Shown piece by piece: positions 9,818-17,573 of a stretch of DNA of 64,000 nucleotides. This DNA comes from Arthrobacter sp. PAMC 25486 (GTDB lineage Bacteria; Actinomycetota; Actinomycetes; Actinomycetales; Micrococcaceae): contig NZ_CP007595.1 in the NCBI RefSeq assembly GCF_000785535.1, positions 1,922,001-1,986,000 of the forward strand, read 5' to 3'. Numbering within the stretch: position 1 is the first letter of the stretch; each line of letters starts with the position of its first letter. The translations under genes were made by a program, and so were the position numbers. The notes under the pieces are model-generated. The model did no database searches, was not told the origin of the DNA, and was given only the letters and a program-made list of their open reading frames with translations.

Positions 9818-9869
9818 CGGACAAGCGTAGCCAAGCGGGCCGGGCCCGGCATATTCGTCCGGGATGTGA

Positions 9870-10004
9870 CTACTTCCCGGCCAGGTCCATGGTGGCCAGG
9901 CGCAGCCACAACCGCTTTTGCGGATCGTCCTGGTCGATGCCGAAGTTGGCTGTGTTTGCGTCTTCCTGCTGCCGCGTCCATCCGGTCGCAGGCGCCCGGC
10001 GCGG
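9870..10004 (-). pseudogene. Possible remnant of a small coding region (44 codons, no start)
   Basis: Between the DHA2 gene and ubiB the minus strand has a frame ending at TAG (9870) with well-behaved, charged sequence such as FGIDQDDPQKRLWLRLATMD and no in-frame ATG, GTG or TTG start before an upstream TAG at 10005. The composition looks more protein-like than the other frames of this stretch. It may be the 3' end of a decayed gene. I do not recognise the family, and chance is a real alternative. Confidence 0.2.
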
Positions 10005-10073
10005 CTACAGTGAAGACACAATCCATCTCACCCCGGGAGCCGAAGTGGTCGTAGTCAGCAGCAATCTCAGCAA

Positions 10074-12101
10074 GTGCAGTTCATGATGGGCTTTCTGGAT
10101 GTTGCGCTGATAGTGCTGCTGGGCATTGCCGGGCTGCTGTTCCTGGCCCTGCAATCATGGCTGGCGGCAACCGTGGTCCGGCGCGTGGTGGGGGTGCCCA
10201 TCGGCTGGCCGCGGTCCATCGCCGTCGGCTTTGTCATGAGCGGTGCCATGGCCCTGACCGTTCAATACCTGTTCCGTGCGGGAACAGATGCAAACCCCAC
10301 CGGCCTTGATGTCTCACCCATGGTGGCGCTGCTCCTGCTGGTGCTGGCGGTCTGTTGGACGTTTGCCCTCGGCGTGGGCGCCCTGGTGTTTCTTGAGGCC
10401 GCATTCCCCACCGGCACGCTGCCCGGCTTCAGTCAGATTTTCACCGGTTGGAAGGCACGACGGCGGCGTACCCGGCGCTACGCCGATGTCATCTCGATCG
10501 CCGTGCGCCACGGTCTCGGTTCGCGGCTGCGCGGATTTGGCCGGGACGAGGGTTTCGGCCAGGACGCCAAAACCGCGCGGGCCCTGCGCAATGCCCTCAA
10601 CGAAGCCGGTGTCACGTTCATCAAGCTGGGCCAGATGCTGTCCCCCCGCCGCGACCTGCTGCCGGAGGTGTTCATCCGGGAGCTGGAGTCGCTGCAGAGC
10701 AACGCTGCCCCGGAGCCGTGGGAAGCCATCCAGTTGGCCATTACAGAAAGTCTGGGCCGGCCGCTTGCGGAGGTATTCAGCCAGGTGGACCCGGTACCCC
10801 TGGCCGCGGCGTCGGTGGCGCAGGTGCACCAGGCAACCTTGCTGGACGGGTCCGACGTCGTGCTTAAGGTTCAACGCCCCGGTGCGCTTGACCAGGTCAC
10901 CCTGGACACCGACATCATCCTGCGGCTGGCGCGCTGGCTAAACACCACAACACCCTGGGGCAAGTCCCTGGGCGTGCTGACCCTGGCGCGCGGATTTGCC
11001 GATTCGCTTGAGGAGGAGCTGGATTACCGGGTTGAGCTGGACAACATGCGCAGCATCGAAGCGTCGCTGGCGCACTCGGGCACGTTCGCCGTCGCCGTCC
11101 CACACGCCCATCACGAACTGTCCAGTGAACGGCTGCTGGTCATGGACCGGCTCCCGGGCCGTCCTGTCAGCTCGGCCGGCGCACTGCTGACCTCTTTGTC
11201 GGCCGGCGAGCGCAGAGCCCTTGCCGAAACTCTTCTAGGCGCCACGCTGGAGCAGATCATTTCCGACGGCGTATTCCACGCAGACCTGCACGCCGGCAAC
11301 ATTTTCATCACCCCGGAGGGGACGCTTGGCCTGTTGGACTTTGGCTCCGTGGGCAGGCTGGATCCGGCCACCCAGACGGCTCTGGGCATGATGCTGTACG
11401 CGATTGACAAGAACGACGCAGCCGGGGCCACCGACGCCCTCATCGAACTGCTCGACCGGCCCGAAGACCTGGATGAGAGGGCACTGGAGCGTTCCTTGGG
11501 CCAGTTGCTGACCCGTTTCCGGCCAGGATTCGGTCCAGGTGGCAGCCAGAGGATGTTTGGAGATTTGTTTGCCCTGGTCATCGCCCACAAGTTCGCCGTC
11601 CCGGCTCAGATCGGCGCCGCCTTCCGGGCCCTCGCCGCCGTGGAGGGCACGTTGTTGGTCATTGACCCCTCCATGGACCTGGTGGCCGCCGCGCGCAGCG
11701 AAGGCTCACGGCTCATGGACGGAAAACTAAAAATCGGCAACCTCAAGGGCGAGTTTGAGCAGCGCATGATGCAACTGCTGCCGCTGGTCAACCGCCTCCC
11801 ACGCCGACTCAACAAGATCACCGAGGACCTGGAGCACGGCCGATTCTCCATGCGGGTTCGCGTCCTGGACCACCCCTCGGACCGCCGCTTCCTCACCGGA
11901 TTGTTCCAACAGCTCATCGTTGCGGTGCTGGCAGGATCCGCTGTCCTCGGTGCCATCCTGCTGATCACCAGCAACGAAGGTCCGTTACTGACAGGGGACA
12001 TCCATTTGTACGGCTTCTTTGGATTTGTCCTGCTCTTTGGCGGCTTTGTGCTGGGCATGCGGGCACTGATGCTGGTCTTCAAGCGCAACGCCGGGGACTG
12101 A
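10074..12101 (+). CDS. ABC1/UbiB-family atypical kinase, membrane-anchored
   Basis: A 675-residue protein: three hydrophobic segments in the first ~115 residues, an ABC1 kinase-like domain (about 150-480), and two C-terminal transmembrane helices (about 610-670). Diagnostic motifs are the KxGQ block FIKLGQMLSPRRDLLP, the Ala-rich loop VPLAAASVAQVHQA that replaces the usual glycine-rich loop, HADLHAGNIF (catalytic Asp and Asn) and LLDFGSVGRL (DFG). The family acts on or around isoprenoid lipids and quinones; the role in a menaquinone-using actinobacterium is not settled. The start is uncertain (GTG 10074, or ATG 10083/10086), with no clear ribosome site. A TACAGT -10-like box lies near 10003. 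Confidence 0.9.
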   Translation: MQFMMGFLDVALIVLLGIAGLLFLALQSWLAATVVRRVVGVPIGWPRSIAVGFVMSGAMALTVQYLFRAGTDANPTGLDVSPMVALLLLVLAVCWTFALGVGALVFLEAAFPTGTLPGFSQIFTGWKARRRRTRRYADVISIAVRHGLGSRLRGFGRDEGFGQDAKTARALRNALNEAGVTFIKLGQMLSPRRDLLPEVFIRELESLQSNAAPEPWEAIQLAITESLGRPLAEVFSQVDPVPLAAASVAQVHQATLLDGSDVVLKVQRPGALDQVTLDTDIILRLARWLNTTTPWGKSLGVLTLARGFADSLEEELDYRVELDNMRSIEASLAHSGTFAVAVPHAHHELSSERLLVMDRLPGRPVSSAGALLTSLSAGERRALAETLLGATLEQIISDGVFHADLHAGNIFITPEGTLGLLDFGSVGRLDPATQTALGMMLYAIDKNDAAGATDALIELLDRPEDLDERALERSLGQLLTRFRPGFGPGGSQRMFGDLFALVIAHKFAVPAQIGAAFRALAAVEGTLLVIDPSMDLVAAARSEGSRLMDGKLKIGNLKGEFEQRMMQLLPLVNRLPRRLNKITEDLEHGRFSMRVRVLDHPSDRRFLTGLFQQLIVAVLAGSAVLGAILLITSNEGPLLTGDIHLYGFFGFVLLFGGFVLGMRALMLVFKRNAGD

Positions 12102-12141
12102 TAGTGGCTGTGCGCTGATTCCCGGGGCCCGCCCGGCGCGC

Positions 12142-12212
12142 GTGGCAGGTGCTGTCCCTGTCCGGCCCCGTTCGGGCCCGGCGGGCCCCGGCCTGCCCCG
12201 TTCGGCCCCGGA
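12142..12212. repeat. GC-rich direct repeat cluster
   Basis: The leader before the P-loop kinase holds two copies of CCCCGTTCGGGCCC/CCCCGTTCGGCCCC separated by CCCGGCGGGCCCCGGCCTG. The block is nearly pure G+C and self-complementary, so it could fold strongly in the transcript leading into the kinase start or terminate ubiB transcription. Confidence 0.6.
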
Positions 12213-12230
12213 AGGTGCTTGGATGGAGAC

Positions 12231-12725
12231 ATGTCCGTCTTGGTTGTGTTGCGCGGCAACTCCGGCTCCGGCAAGAGCACCGTCGCCCGCGCGCTGCAAC
12301 AGGAACTGGGTGCGGTCTGGATTGAGCAGGACTACTTCCGCCGGACAGTGTTGGGCGAGACCGGAAACTATCCCCCACTCAGCGTAGAGCTGATTGAACA
12401 GTCTGCTGCCTTGGCGCTGCGACACGGGCGGACGGTCATCATGGAAGGCATGTTCAACCCTCGAAGTTACAGCGGCTGTTTCTGCCGGTTGCGGGACGGG
12501 CACACGGGTCGGAGCCTGTTCTACGCATGGGAACTCAGCCTTGATGAGACTTTGCGCCGCCACGCCACCCGTCCGGACAAGCGGTCCGACTTCGGCGAGA
12601 AGCAGATGCGCAGCTGGTACCACGGCTGGGACCCACTGGAGGGAATCTCGGAGCAGCGGATTACGGCGCCCGAGGGCCTTGAGGCTACAGTGGCGCGAAT
12701 CCTCGCCGATGTCCGGGGAGGTTAG
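12231..12725 (+). CDS. Small P-loop kinase (AAA_33/zeta-toxin-like)
   Basis: A 164-residue P-loop protein. The Walker A motif GNSGSGKST sits at residues 9-17; EQDYFRRTVLG and HGRTVIMEGMF (strand followed by acidic residue) follow, then YAWELSLDETLRRHATRP, typical of nucleotide or antibiotic kinases of the AAA_33 group. The family phosphorylates small molecules or, in the zeta branch, UDP-sugars; no partner antitoxin is seen, so a stand-alone metabolic kinase is more likely. The ATG at 12231 places the P-loop at the usual distance; an upstream TTG at 12219 is less likely. Confidence 0.8.
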   Translation: MSVLVVLRGNSGSGKSTVARALQQELGAVWIEQDYFRRTVLGETGNYPPLSVELIEQSAALALRHGRTVIMEGMFNPRSYSGCFCRLRDGHTGRSLFYAWELSLDETLRRHATRPDKRSDFGEKQMRSWYHGWDPLEGISEQRITAPEGLEATVARILADVRGG

Positions 12726-12783
12726 AACCATCACGGCAGTTTCCAGTTCGCTCCCGGCCACCGCACGGACATCAACTGCTTAA

Positions 12784-12903
12784 TGTCGGCGAAAATGGCC
12801 CCAAGCAGCACTCTGACACGTATCTTTTCGCGAGAATGGGTCCACCTCGCGAAATGCCGTCGAAGTCGCGCCCTCTTCGCGGGCTGGGGTCATTTTCGGC
12901 GAA
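12784..12903 (+). repeat. Structured intergenic repeat, copy 1
   Basis: The core at 12826-12903 matches the reverse complement of 53987-54066 over nearly its whole length, including TTTCGCGAGAATGGG, the central AAATGCCGTCGAAGT, CGCGGGCTGG and TCATTTTCGGCGAA. The start of the element (12786-12802) is complementary to its end, so it can fold on itself. The stretch 12726-13100 has no gene; further on, 12922-12960 has another inverted pair (TCGACATGG / CCAATGTCGA). Confidence 0.75.
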
Positions 12904-13020
12904 TAGGCTCGCCAGAGACGTCGACATGGCCCCATCTCGACGGCCCGGCCCAATGTCGAGGACGTCCAGGACGGAGAAGACGTGCGCTGCAGCCGCCACT
13001 TCCCACAACGGACGGCATTT

Positions 13021-13058
13021 GCGGTTAAAGCGGGTGTTCTACCACCGGCTTTAACCGC
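13021..13058. terminator. Hairpin downstream of the ferritin-like gene
   Basis: Perfect 11-bp stem GCGGTTAAAGC / GCTTTAACCGC around a 16-nt loop, about 40 bp past the stop codon of the minus-strand gene. There is no U-run, so it may act as an RNA 3'-end stabiliser or a weak terminator rather than a classical one. Confidence 0.5.
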
Positions 13059-13100
13059 AGTCCCCATTTTCCGCAAGCTTTTTCCGCAAAACTGCACAAG

Positions 13101-13805
13101 CTACGCCGTCAGCCCCAGCCGGCTCATGCGCTTGGAGTGGTTGCGGGTCAGGGCGCTCAAGATGGCTGCCAGCTCGGCGGCAGCCTGTTCCTGAGTGGCG
13201 TCGGGGCGCAGACCCACCAGGAAACTGTGCTTGGCGCCGATCCGCTGTACCTGGGTCAGGGCCTCCCCCACCAGCCTCCGGCCCCACAGCGCCAGCCGTG
13301 AGGACAGCCGGGGATCTTCGCCCAACATCTTCTTCAACAGCCCGGTCAGCTCGGCCAACTGTTCATCACTGGTGCGCACCTTGGCAATCGCCTCGCGTGT
13401 GGGCTCATCCAGGCGCTCGGCGATGGCCGCGTAAAACTCCTCCGTGATCGCCTCCACCACGTACGCCTTCATCAACGACTCGTGCCAATCAGCCGGCCTG
13501 GTGCGCTCGTGGAAGGCATCGACCATGCGCTGGTACGGTGCCATGGCCAGCTCCGGGTCCATGCCCATCTCACGCAGCCGTGCACACATGGCCTCATAAT
13601 GGCCAAACTCGGACACTGCCATCTTTCCCAGCACGGCCCGATCGCTCAGGGTCGGGGAATGCCGGGCATCCGCGGCCAGGCGCTCAAACGCCGACAATTC
13701 CCCGTACGCAATGCTGCCCAGCAGGTCCACCACAAAGTTGTCGTAGCGGGCGCTGAGTTCACCGGCGGAAACGGAATCGTCGGCGTCGAATGCTGAAATA
13801 CTCAT
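13101..13805 (-). CDS. Ferritin-like protein, tRNA-(MS2IO6A)-hydroxylase (MiaE)-like
   Basis: A 234-residue helical protein. Pairs of metal-ligand motifs can be seen: GELSAFERLAADA (first Glu), SEFGHYEAMCARL (ExxH), and EAITEEFYAAIAERL in the second half, consistent with a di-iron four-helix bundle. The actinobacterial family is usually named a ferritin-like or MiaE-like hydrolase/hydroxylase, but the tRNA hydroxylation reaction has been shown only for the proteobacterial enzyme, so substrate is open. The ATG start is followed by a short acidic leader. It diverges from the RNB ribonuclease gene with about 65 bp between them, which must hold both promoters. Confidence 0.75.
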   Translation of the reverse strand: MSISAFDADDSVSAGELSARYDNFVVDLLGSIAYGELSAFERLAADARHSPTLSDRAVLGKMAVSEFGHYEAMCARLREMGMDPELAMAPYQRMVDAFHERTRPADWHESLMKAYVVEAITEEFYAAIAERLDEPTREAIAKVRTSDEQLAELTGLLKKMLGEDPRLSSRLALWGRRLVGEALTQVQRIGAKHSFLVGLRPDATQEQAAAELAAILSALTRNHSKRMSRLGLTA

Positions 13806-13870
13806 GTGCCCAAGCGTAGTGTGTGCTGCGCCGCCCTTGATCCCGTCACAGAATCGTTTACGCTGAACCC

Positions 13871-15352
13871 GTGCCCTACTCTCACATTGGCGTCAGACGA
13901 AGCGCCGCGCAGCAGTCCCTTGCCCAAGCCCTGGCCGCCTTGAGCGAGGAGTTCAAGCTGCCGGACGGCTTTGACCCGGACGTCCTGGCCGAAGTCGCTG
14001 ACGTCATTGCCGGCCACGAGCTTCCCACCCCGGACCTCACCGCGCTGCCGTTCATTACGATCGACCCGCCCACCTCCCAGGATCTTGACCAGGCCATGCA
14101 TTTGGAGCGCAACGGCGACGGTTATGTGGTCCATTACGCCATTGCCGATGTCCCCTCGTTTGTGCCGGCCGGCGGCCCCCTGGATTCCGAGACGCGCCGC
14201 CGCGGCCAGACCATCTACACCCCCGGCCAGCGCATCCCCCTGCACCCGCTGCCGTTGAGCGAGGGCGCCGCCAGCCTCTTCGCCAACGACCCCCGCTCCG
14301 CCTACGTCTGGGAAATTCACCTTGCCGCCGACGGTTCCCAGACCTCCGCCATGGTCCGCCGCGCCACCGTGCAGAGCATTGCCAAACTCGGTTACGAGCA
14401 GGCTCAGGAGATGTACGACGCCGGGACCGCACCCGCCGCTTTTGCCGGCACCTTGGCCCTTTTGGCAGAGATTGGGACGAAACGCATCGCCCTGGAGCGC
14501 GCCAGGGGAGGCGCCAGCCTGAACGTGCCCGCGCAGGAGGTCGATTTTATTGATGGCCGATACGTGCTGGAATTCCGCCCGGGCTTGCCAATTGAGGACT
14601 GGAACGCGCAGATTTCCCTGCTCACGGGCATGGCCGCGGCCGGTCTCATGATTGAGGGCAAGGTGGGCATCCTGCGCACCATGCCGGCCCCGGATGAGGA
14701 AGCCATTGCCGCCTATCGGCGCCAAACCGTGGTCCTGGGCAAACCGTGGGGCACGGACATGGCCTACGGGGCGTATCTGCGCACCCTGGACACCTCCGAG
14801 CCAAAACATTTGGCACTGATGCACGCTGCCACCACCTTGTTCCGCGGCGCCAGCTACACCCCGTTCAATGGCACGCTGCCGGAACAGCTCACGCAGGCCG
14901 CCGTAGCCGCACCTTATGCGCACACTACGGCACCGCTGCGGCGGCTCGTTGACAGGTTTGTGCTGGCCATTTGCGCCGCGTTGTCTGCCAACGAGGACGT
15001 GCCGGAGTGGGCCATCGCAGCCTTGGAGGAACTTCCGGAGATCATGGCCGACTCCAATCAGCTGGCCAACAAGGTGGACAGGGCCGCTATCGACACGGTT
15101 GAGGCAGCGTTGTTGCGCCATTACGTCGGAGGTGAGTTTGACGCCGTCGTGCTTGCCGGGCCAAAGAAAAACGGCCACACTACAAGGTCGGCAGCCGCGC
15201 GCAGCTCCATCCAGATCACCACACCGGCCGTGAGCGCATATTGTGAGGGCGATCTTGAACCGGGCACCGTTGTCCGGGTCAAGTTGGTCGCGGTGGACAT
15301 TGCCAAGCGGAGCGTGAAATTCGTGCAGGCTGCCTCCGAACCCGTCGTCTGA
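13871..15352 (+). CDS. RNB-domain exoribonuclease (RNase II/R family)
   Basis: A 493-residue 3'-5' exoribonuclease. The catalytic RNB signature is FITIDPPTSQDLDQAMHLE (metal-binding aspartates), followed by YAIADVPSFV and YTPGQRIPLHPLPLSEGAASL. Further typical blocks are GMAAAGLMI and YAHTTAPLRRLVDRFV near residue 340-370. It is much shorter than E. coli RNase R (813 aa) or RNase II (644 aa): there are only about 50 residues before the RNB core, so the two N-terminal cold-shock domains are missing, and about 65 residues at the end may form a reduced OB/S1 domain. The GTG start follows TGAACCC without a strong ribosome site. Confidence 0.92.
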   Translation: MPYSHIGVRRSAAQQSLAQALAALSEEFKLPDGFDPDVLAEVADVIAGHELPTPDLTALPFITIDPPTSQDLDQAMHLERNGDGYVVHYAIADVPSFVPAGGPLDSETRRRGQTIYTPGQRIPLHPLPLSEGAASLFANDPRSAYVWEIHLAADGSQTSAMVRRATVQSIAKLGYEQAQEMYDAGTAPAAFAGTLALLAEIGTKRIALERARGGASLNVPAQEVDFIDGRYVLEFRPGLPIEDWNAQISLLTGMAAAGLMIEGKVGILRTMPAPDEEAIAAYRRQTVVLGKPWGTDMAYGAYLRTLDTSEPKHLALMHAATTLFRGASYTPFNGTLPEQLTQAAVAAPYAHTTAPLRRLVDRFVLAICAALSANEDVPEWAIAALEELPEIMADSNQLANKVDRAAIDTVEAALLRHYVGGEFDAVVLAGPKKNGHTTRSAAARSSIQITTPAVSAYCEGDLEPGTVVRVKLVAVDIAKRSVKFVQAASEPVV

Positions 15353-15652
15353 TGGCGGCGCGGGTGGCTCCGCCATCTCTTTTGGGCCAATCGCGGCGGG
15401 AATGCGGGGCTGTACGGCTAGACTGTGAGGGTAGACATGGATGCCCGGTCGTTGATTATTAGATTTTGATTCAACAAGCCCGCCCCTACGCGCGTCTTAT
15501 CAGTTCCTCCCGCAGCCGTCACTCTGACGGCGGGAGGGCACGAAATTGCAAGCCCGCGATCGGCTTCCCTAAGGTAGTGCCGCTGTTCTGCGGTTCCGTG
15601 AGGCCTCTTGTGCCAGCGTTGAGCCCGGTTGGCGGCACCTTGAATAGACGAA
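15353..15652 (+). promoter_or_regulatory. Long structured leader of the DEAD-box helicase
   Basis: This 300-bp gap has no gene. A TAGACT -10-like hexamer at about 15418 would start a leader of roughly 220 nt. Within it, 15506-15537 forms a strong hairpin: CCTCCCGC pairs with GCGGGAGG, and inside it CGTCA pairs with TGACG. Long leaders are common for cold-shock-regulated helicase genes; regulation here is inferred, not shown. I do not recognise a named riboregulator. Confidence 0.4.
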
Positions 15653-17338
15653 TTGAATGGTAAGCATTTGAGCATTGAAACAGATTCCCTGCTGCAGGCA
15701 GAAGACAGCAACGAAAACGTTGAAATTGACGGCACGCTGAGCAGCAACGAACCACCCCGCCAGGAAGAAAAGGAAACGTTCGCCAGCTTTGGCGTGCACC
15801 ACGAGATCGTTTCCTCGCTGACCGAAGCCGGGATCAACCACCCCTTCCCCATCCAGGCCATGACACTGCCCATCGCCCTGACCGGGCACGACATCATCGG
15901 CCAGGCCAAGACCGGAACGGGCAAGACGCTCGGCTTCGGGATCCCGGCGCTGAACCGCATTGTTGCCCCGAAGGATGAGGGCTTTGAGAAGCTGGCCGCC
16001 CCCGGCGCGCCCCAGGCCATGATCATCGTGCCCACGCGTGAGCTCGCCGTGCAGGTTGCCGGCGACCTCGTCACCGCCTCCAAGCATCGCGGCATCCGCA
16101 TCGCCACCATTTACGGCGGCCGCGCCTACGAACCCCAGATCGAGGCCCTGCAAAAGGGTGTCGAGCTGATCGTTGGCACGCCGGGCCGCCTGATTGACCT
16201 GCTCAAGCAGCGCCACCTGAACGTCAAGCACGTGCGCATGGTGATCCTTGATGAGGCTGACGAAATGCTGGATCTGGGCTTCCTGCCCGATGTTGAGACG
16301 TTGATTGCCGGCACCCCGGCCGTGCGCCAGACCATGCTGTTCTCGGCCACCATGCCCGGCCCGGTGGTTGCCATGGCCCGCCGCTACATGACCCAGCCAA
16401 CGCACATCCGCGCCGCCGATCCCGACGATGAAGGCCTGACGAAGCGTGACATCCGCCAGCTGATCTACCGCGCCCACAACCTTGACAAGATTGAGGTGCT
16501 GGCCCGCATCCTGCAGGCCAAGGGCCGCGGCCGCTCCATCATCTTCACGAAGACCAAGCGCACCGCAGCCAAGGTTGCCGAAGAGTTGGTTGACCGCGGT
16601 TTCGCTGCCGCAGCCATCCACGGCGACCTCGGCCAGGGCGCCCGCGAGCAGGCGCTGCGCGCCTTCCGCAACAACAAGGTTGACGTCCTCGTCGCCACCG
16701 ATGTTGCCGCCCGCGGCATTGACGTTGACGATGTCACGCACGTGGTGAACTACCAGTGCGTTGAGGACGAGAAGATTTATCTGCACCGTGTGGGCCGCAC
16801 CGGCCGCGCAGGCAACAAGGGCACGGCCGTCACGTTCGTGGACTGGGACGACATGCCCCGCTGGGCCCTGATCAATAAGGCCTTGGGCCTGAGCGTTCCC
16901 GAGCCCATCGAGACGTACTCCTCCTCGCCGCACCTCTACACGGACCTCGACATCCCCGAGGGCACCAAGGGCCGCCTGCCGCGCAGCAAGCGCACGCATG
17001 CCGGCATCGATGCCGAGGTGCTTGAAGACCTGGGCGAGACCGGCAAGCGCAACGCCCCCAAGAGCGACAGCCGCGGCCCCCGCGAGGGGGAACGCGGAGG
17101 AAACCGCGGCGGCAACCGAACTGGTGCCCGCCATGGTGAGAAGCGCCGTGATGAGACCCCCGCAGGTGAGAAGAGCGACGGCGGCCGGAGCCGGCGTCGT
17201 CCGGCATCCTCTGCTGCCGAGGCACCGGCTGAGGGCGGCGCACCCGCTTCGGCCGAGGCTGGGGCACCGCGCGCACGTCGCAGTCGCACCCGCCGCCGCA
17301 ACGGCGAGGTAGTGGACACGCCCGCCACGGACTCCTAA
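15653..17338 (+). CDS. DEAD-box RNA helicase
   Basis: ATP-dependent RNA helicase of 561 residues. All core motifs are present: the Q motif region ASFGVHHEIV...PFPIQAMTLP, motif I AKTGTGKT, PTRELAVQ, LDEADEMLDLGF (DEAD), SAT, IFTKTKRTA, DVAARGIDVDDV and HRVGRTGRAG. The last ~130 residues are basic and rich in Arg/Gly/Ala (GGNRGGNRTGARHGEKRRD), an RNA-binding tail as in RhlE/CsdA-type enzymes. Likely role: ribosome assembly and RNA turnover, especially in the cold. The start is a TTG (15653), with a second in-frame TTG at 15668 equally plausible. Confidence 0.95.
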   Translation: MNGKHLSIETDSLLQAEDSNENVEIDGTLSSNEPPRQEEKETFASFGVHHEIVSSLTEAGINHPFPIQAMTLPIALTGHDIIGQAKTGTGKTLGFGIPALNRIVAPKDEGFEKLAAPGAPQAMIIVPTRELAVQVAGDLVTASKHRGIRIATIYGGRAYEPQIEALQKGVELIVGTPGRLIDLLKQRHLNVKHVRMVILDEADEMLDLGFLPDVETLIAGTPAVRQTMLFSATMPGPVVAMARRYMTQPTHIRAADPDDEGLTKRDIRQLIYRAHNLDKIEVLARILQAKGRGRSIIFTKTKRTAAKVAEELVDRGFAAAAIHGDLGQGAREQALRAFRNNKVDVLVATDVAARGIDVDDVTHVVNYQCVEDEKIYLHRVGRTGRAGNKGTAVTFVDWDDMPRWALINKALGLSVPEPIETYSSSPHLYTDLDIPEGTKGRLPRSKRTHAGIDAEVLEDLGETGKRNAPKSDSRGPREGERGGNRGGNRTGARHGEKRRDETPAGEKSDGGRSRRRPASSAAEAPAEGGAPASAEAGAPRARRSRTRRRNGEVVDTPATDS

Positions 17339-17354
17339 CCCCACCAACGACTGT

Positions 17355-17413
17355 GACGCAGTAGTTGCACTGAAACCCAACGGAAATCGCTTTCCGAGTG
17401 CATCTACTGCGTC
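17355..17413. repeat. GCAGT-type palindrome, copy 1
   Basis: Arms GACGCAGTAGTTGCACT (17355-17371) and AGTGCATCTACTGCGTC (17397-17413) differ by one base from perfect complementarity; the loop holds CCAACGGAAATCGCTTTCCG. It lies between the converging ends of the helicase and symporter genes and could end transcription from both sides. The core GCAGTAGTTG and loop GCTTTCCG recur in the copy at 35835-35909. Confidence 0.75.
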
Positions 17414-17432
17414 CTAGTTGTTTAAGGTGAAC

Positions 17433-17564
17433 TTAGATCAGCGGACGGCCTTCACGCCTTGCCTCGCGGAACTCCTGGAAGAAGGCCTTGCCGAGGATGT
17501 ACAGCACCACGGCAACGATGACCGGCCAGGCCAGGACATACAGGGTGAGAAAAAATACGCTCAT
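17433..17564 (-). CDS. Small subunit of sodium:solute symporter (43 aa)
   Basis: The minus strand encodes a 43-residue peptide with one transmembrane helix (LTLYVLAWPVIVAVVLYIL) and a short basic tail (FREARREGRPLI). The ATG at 17564 is preceded by AGGGAAACATC, giving a ribosome site, and lies only 9 bp after the symporter stop. Single-helix partners of this kind sit directly downstream of many actinobacterial SSS and NSS transporters; function is thought to be assembly or stability of the transporter. It is too short for usual ORF cut-offs and easily missed. Confidence 0.85.
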   Translation of the reverse strand: MSVFFLTLYVLAWPVIVAVVLYILGKAFFQEFREARREGRPLI

Positions 17565-17573
17565 GATGTTTCC

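Noticed and set aside
8421..9824. 467-codon minus-strand frame
   Set aside because: A shifted frame of the DHA2 exporter with Arg/Gly/His-rich translation; the other frame has helices and family motifs.
12231..12725. Zeta toxin of a toxin-antitoxin pair
   Set aside because: The P-loop kinase resembles the superfamily, but no antitoxin gene is adjacent and the zeta-specific substrate residues cannot be identified.
12772..13097. Several overlapping frames of 70-105 codons
   Set aside because: All lie in the structured intergenic repeat; the same kind of translation (MGPxRE...) arises from copy 2, showing it is repeat-derived rather than coding.
13802..15376. 524-codon frame on the minus strand
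   Set aside because: Antisense to the RNB ribonuclease; low-complexity Gly/His/Arg translation.
15569..17380. 603-codon frame on the minus strand
   Set aside because: Antisense to the DEAD-box helicase; the longest shadow frame here but without domain features.
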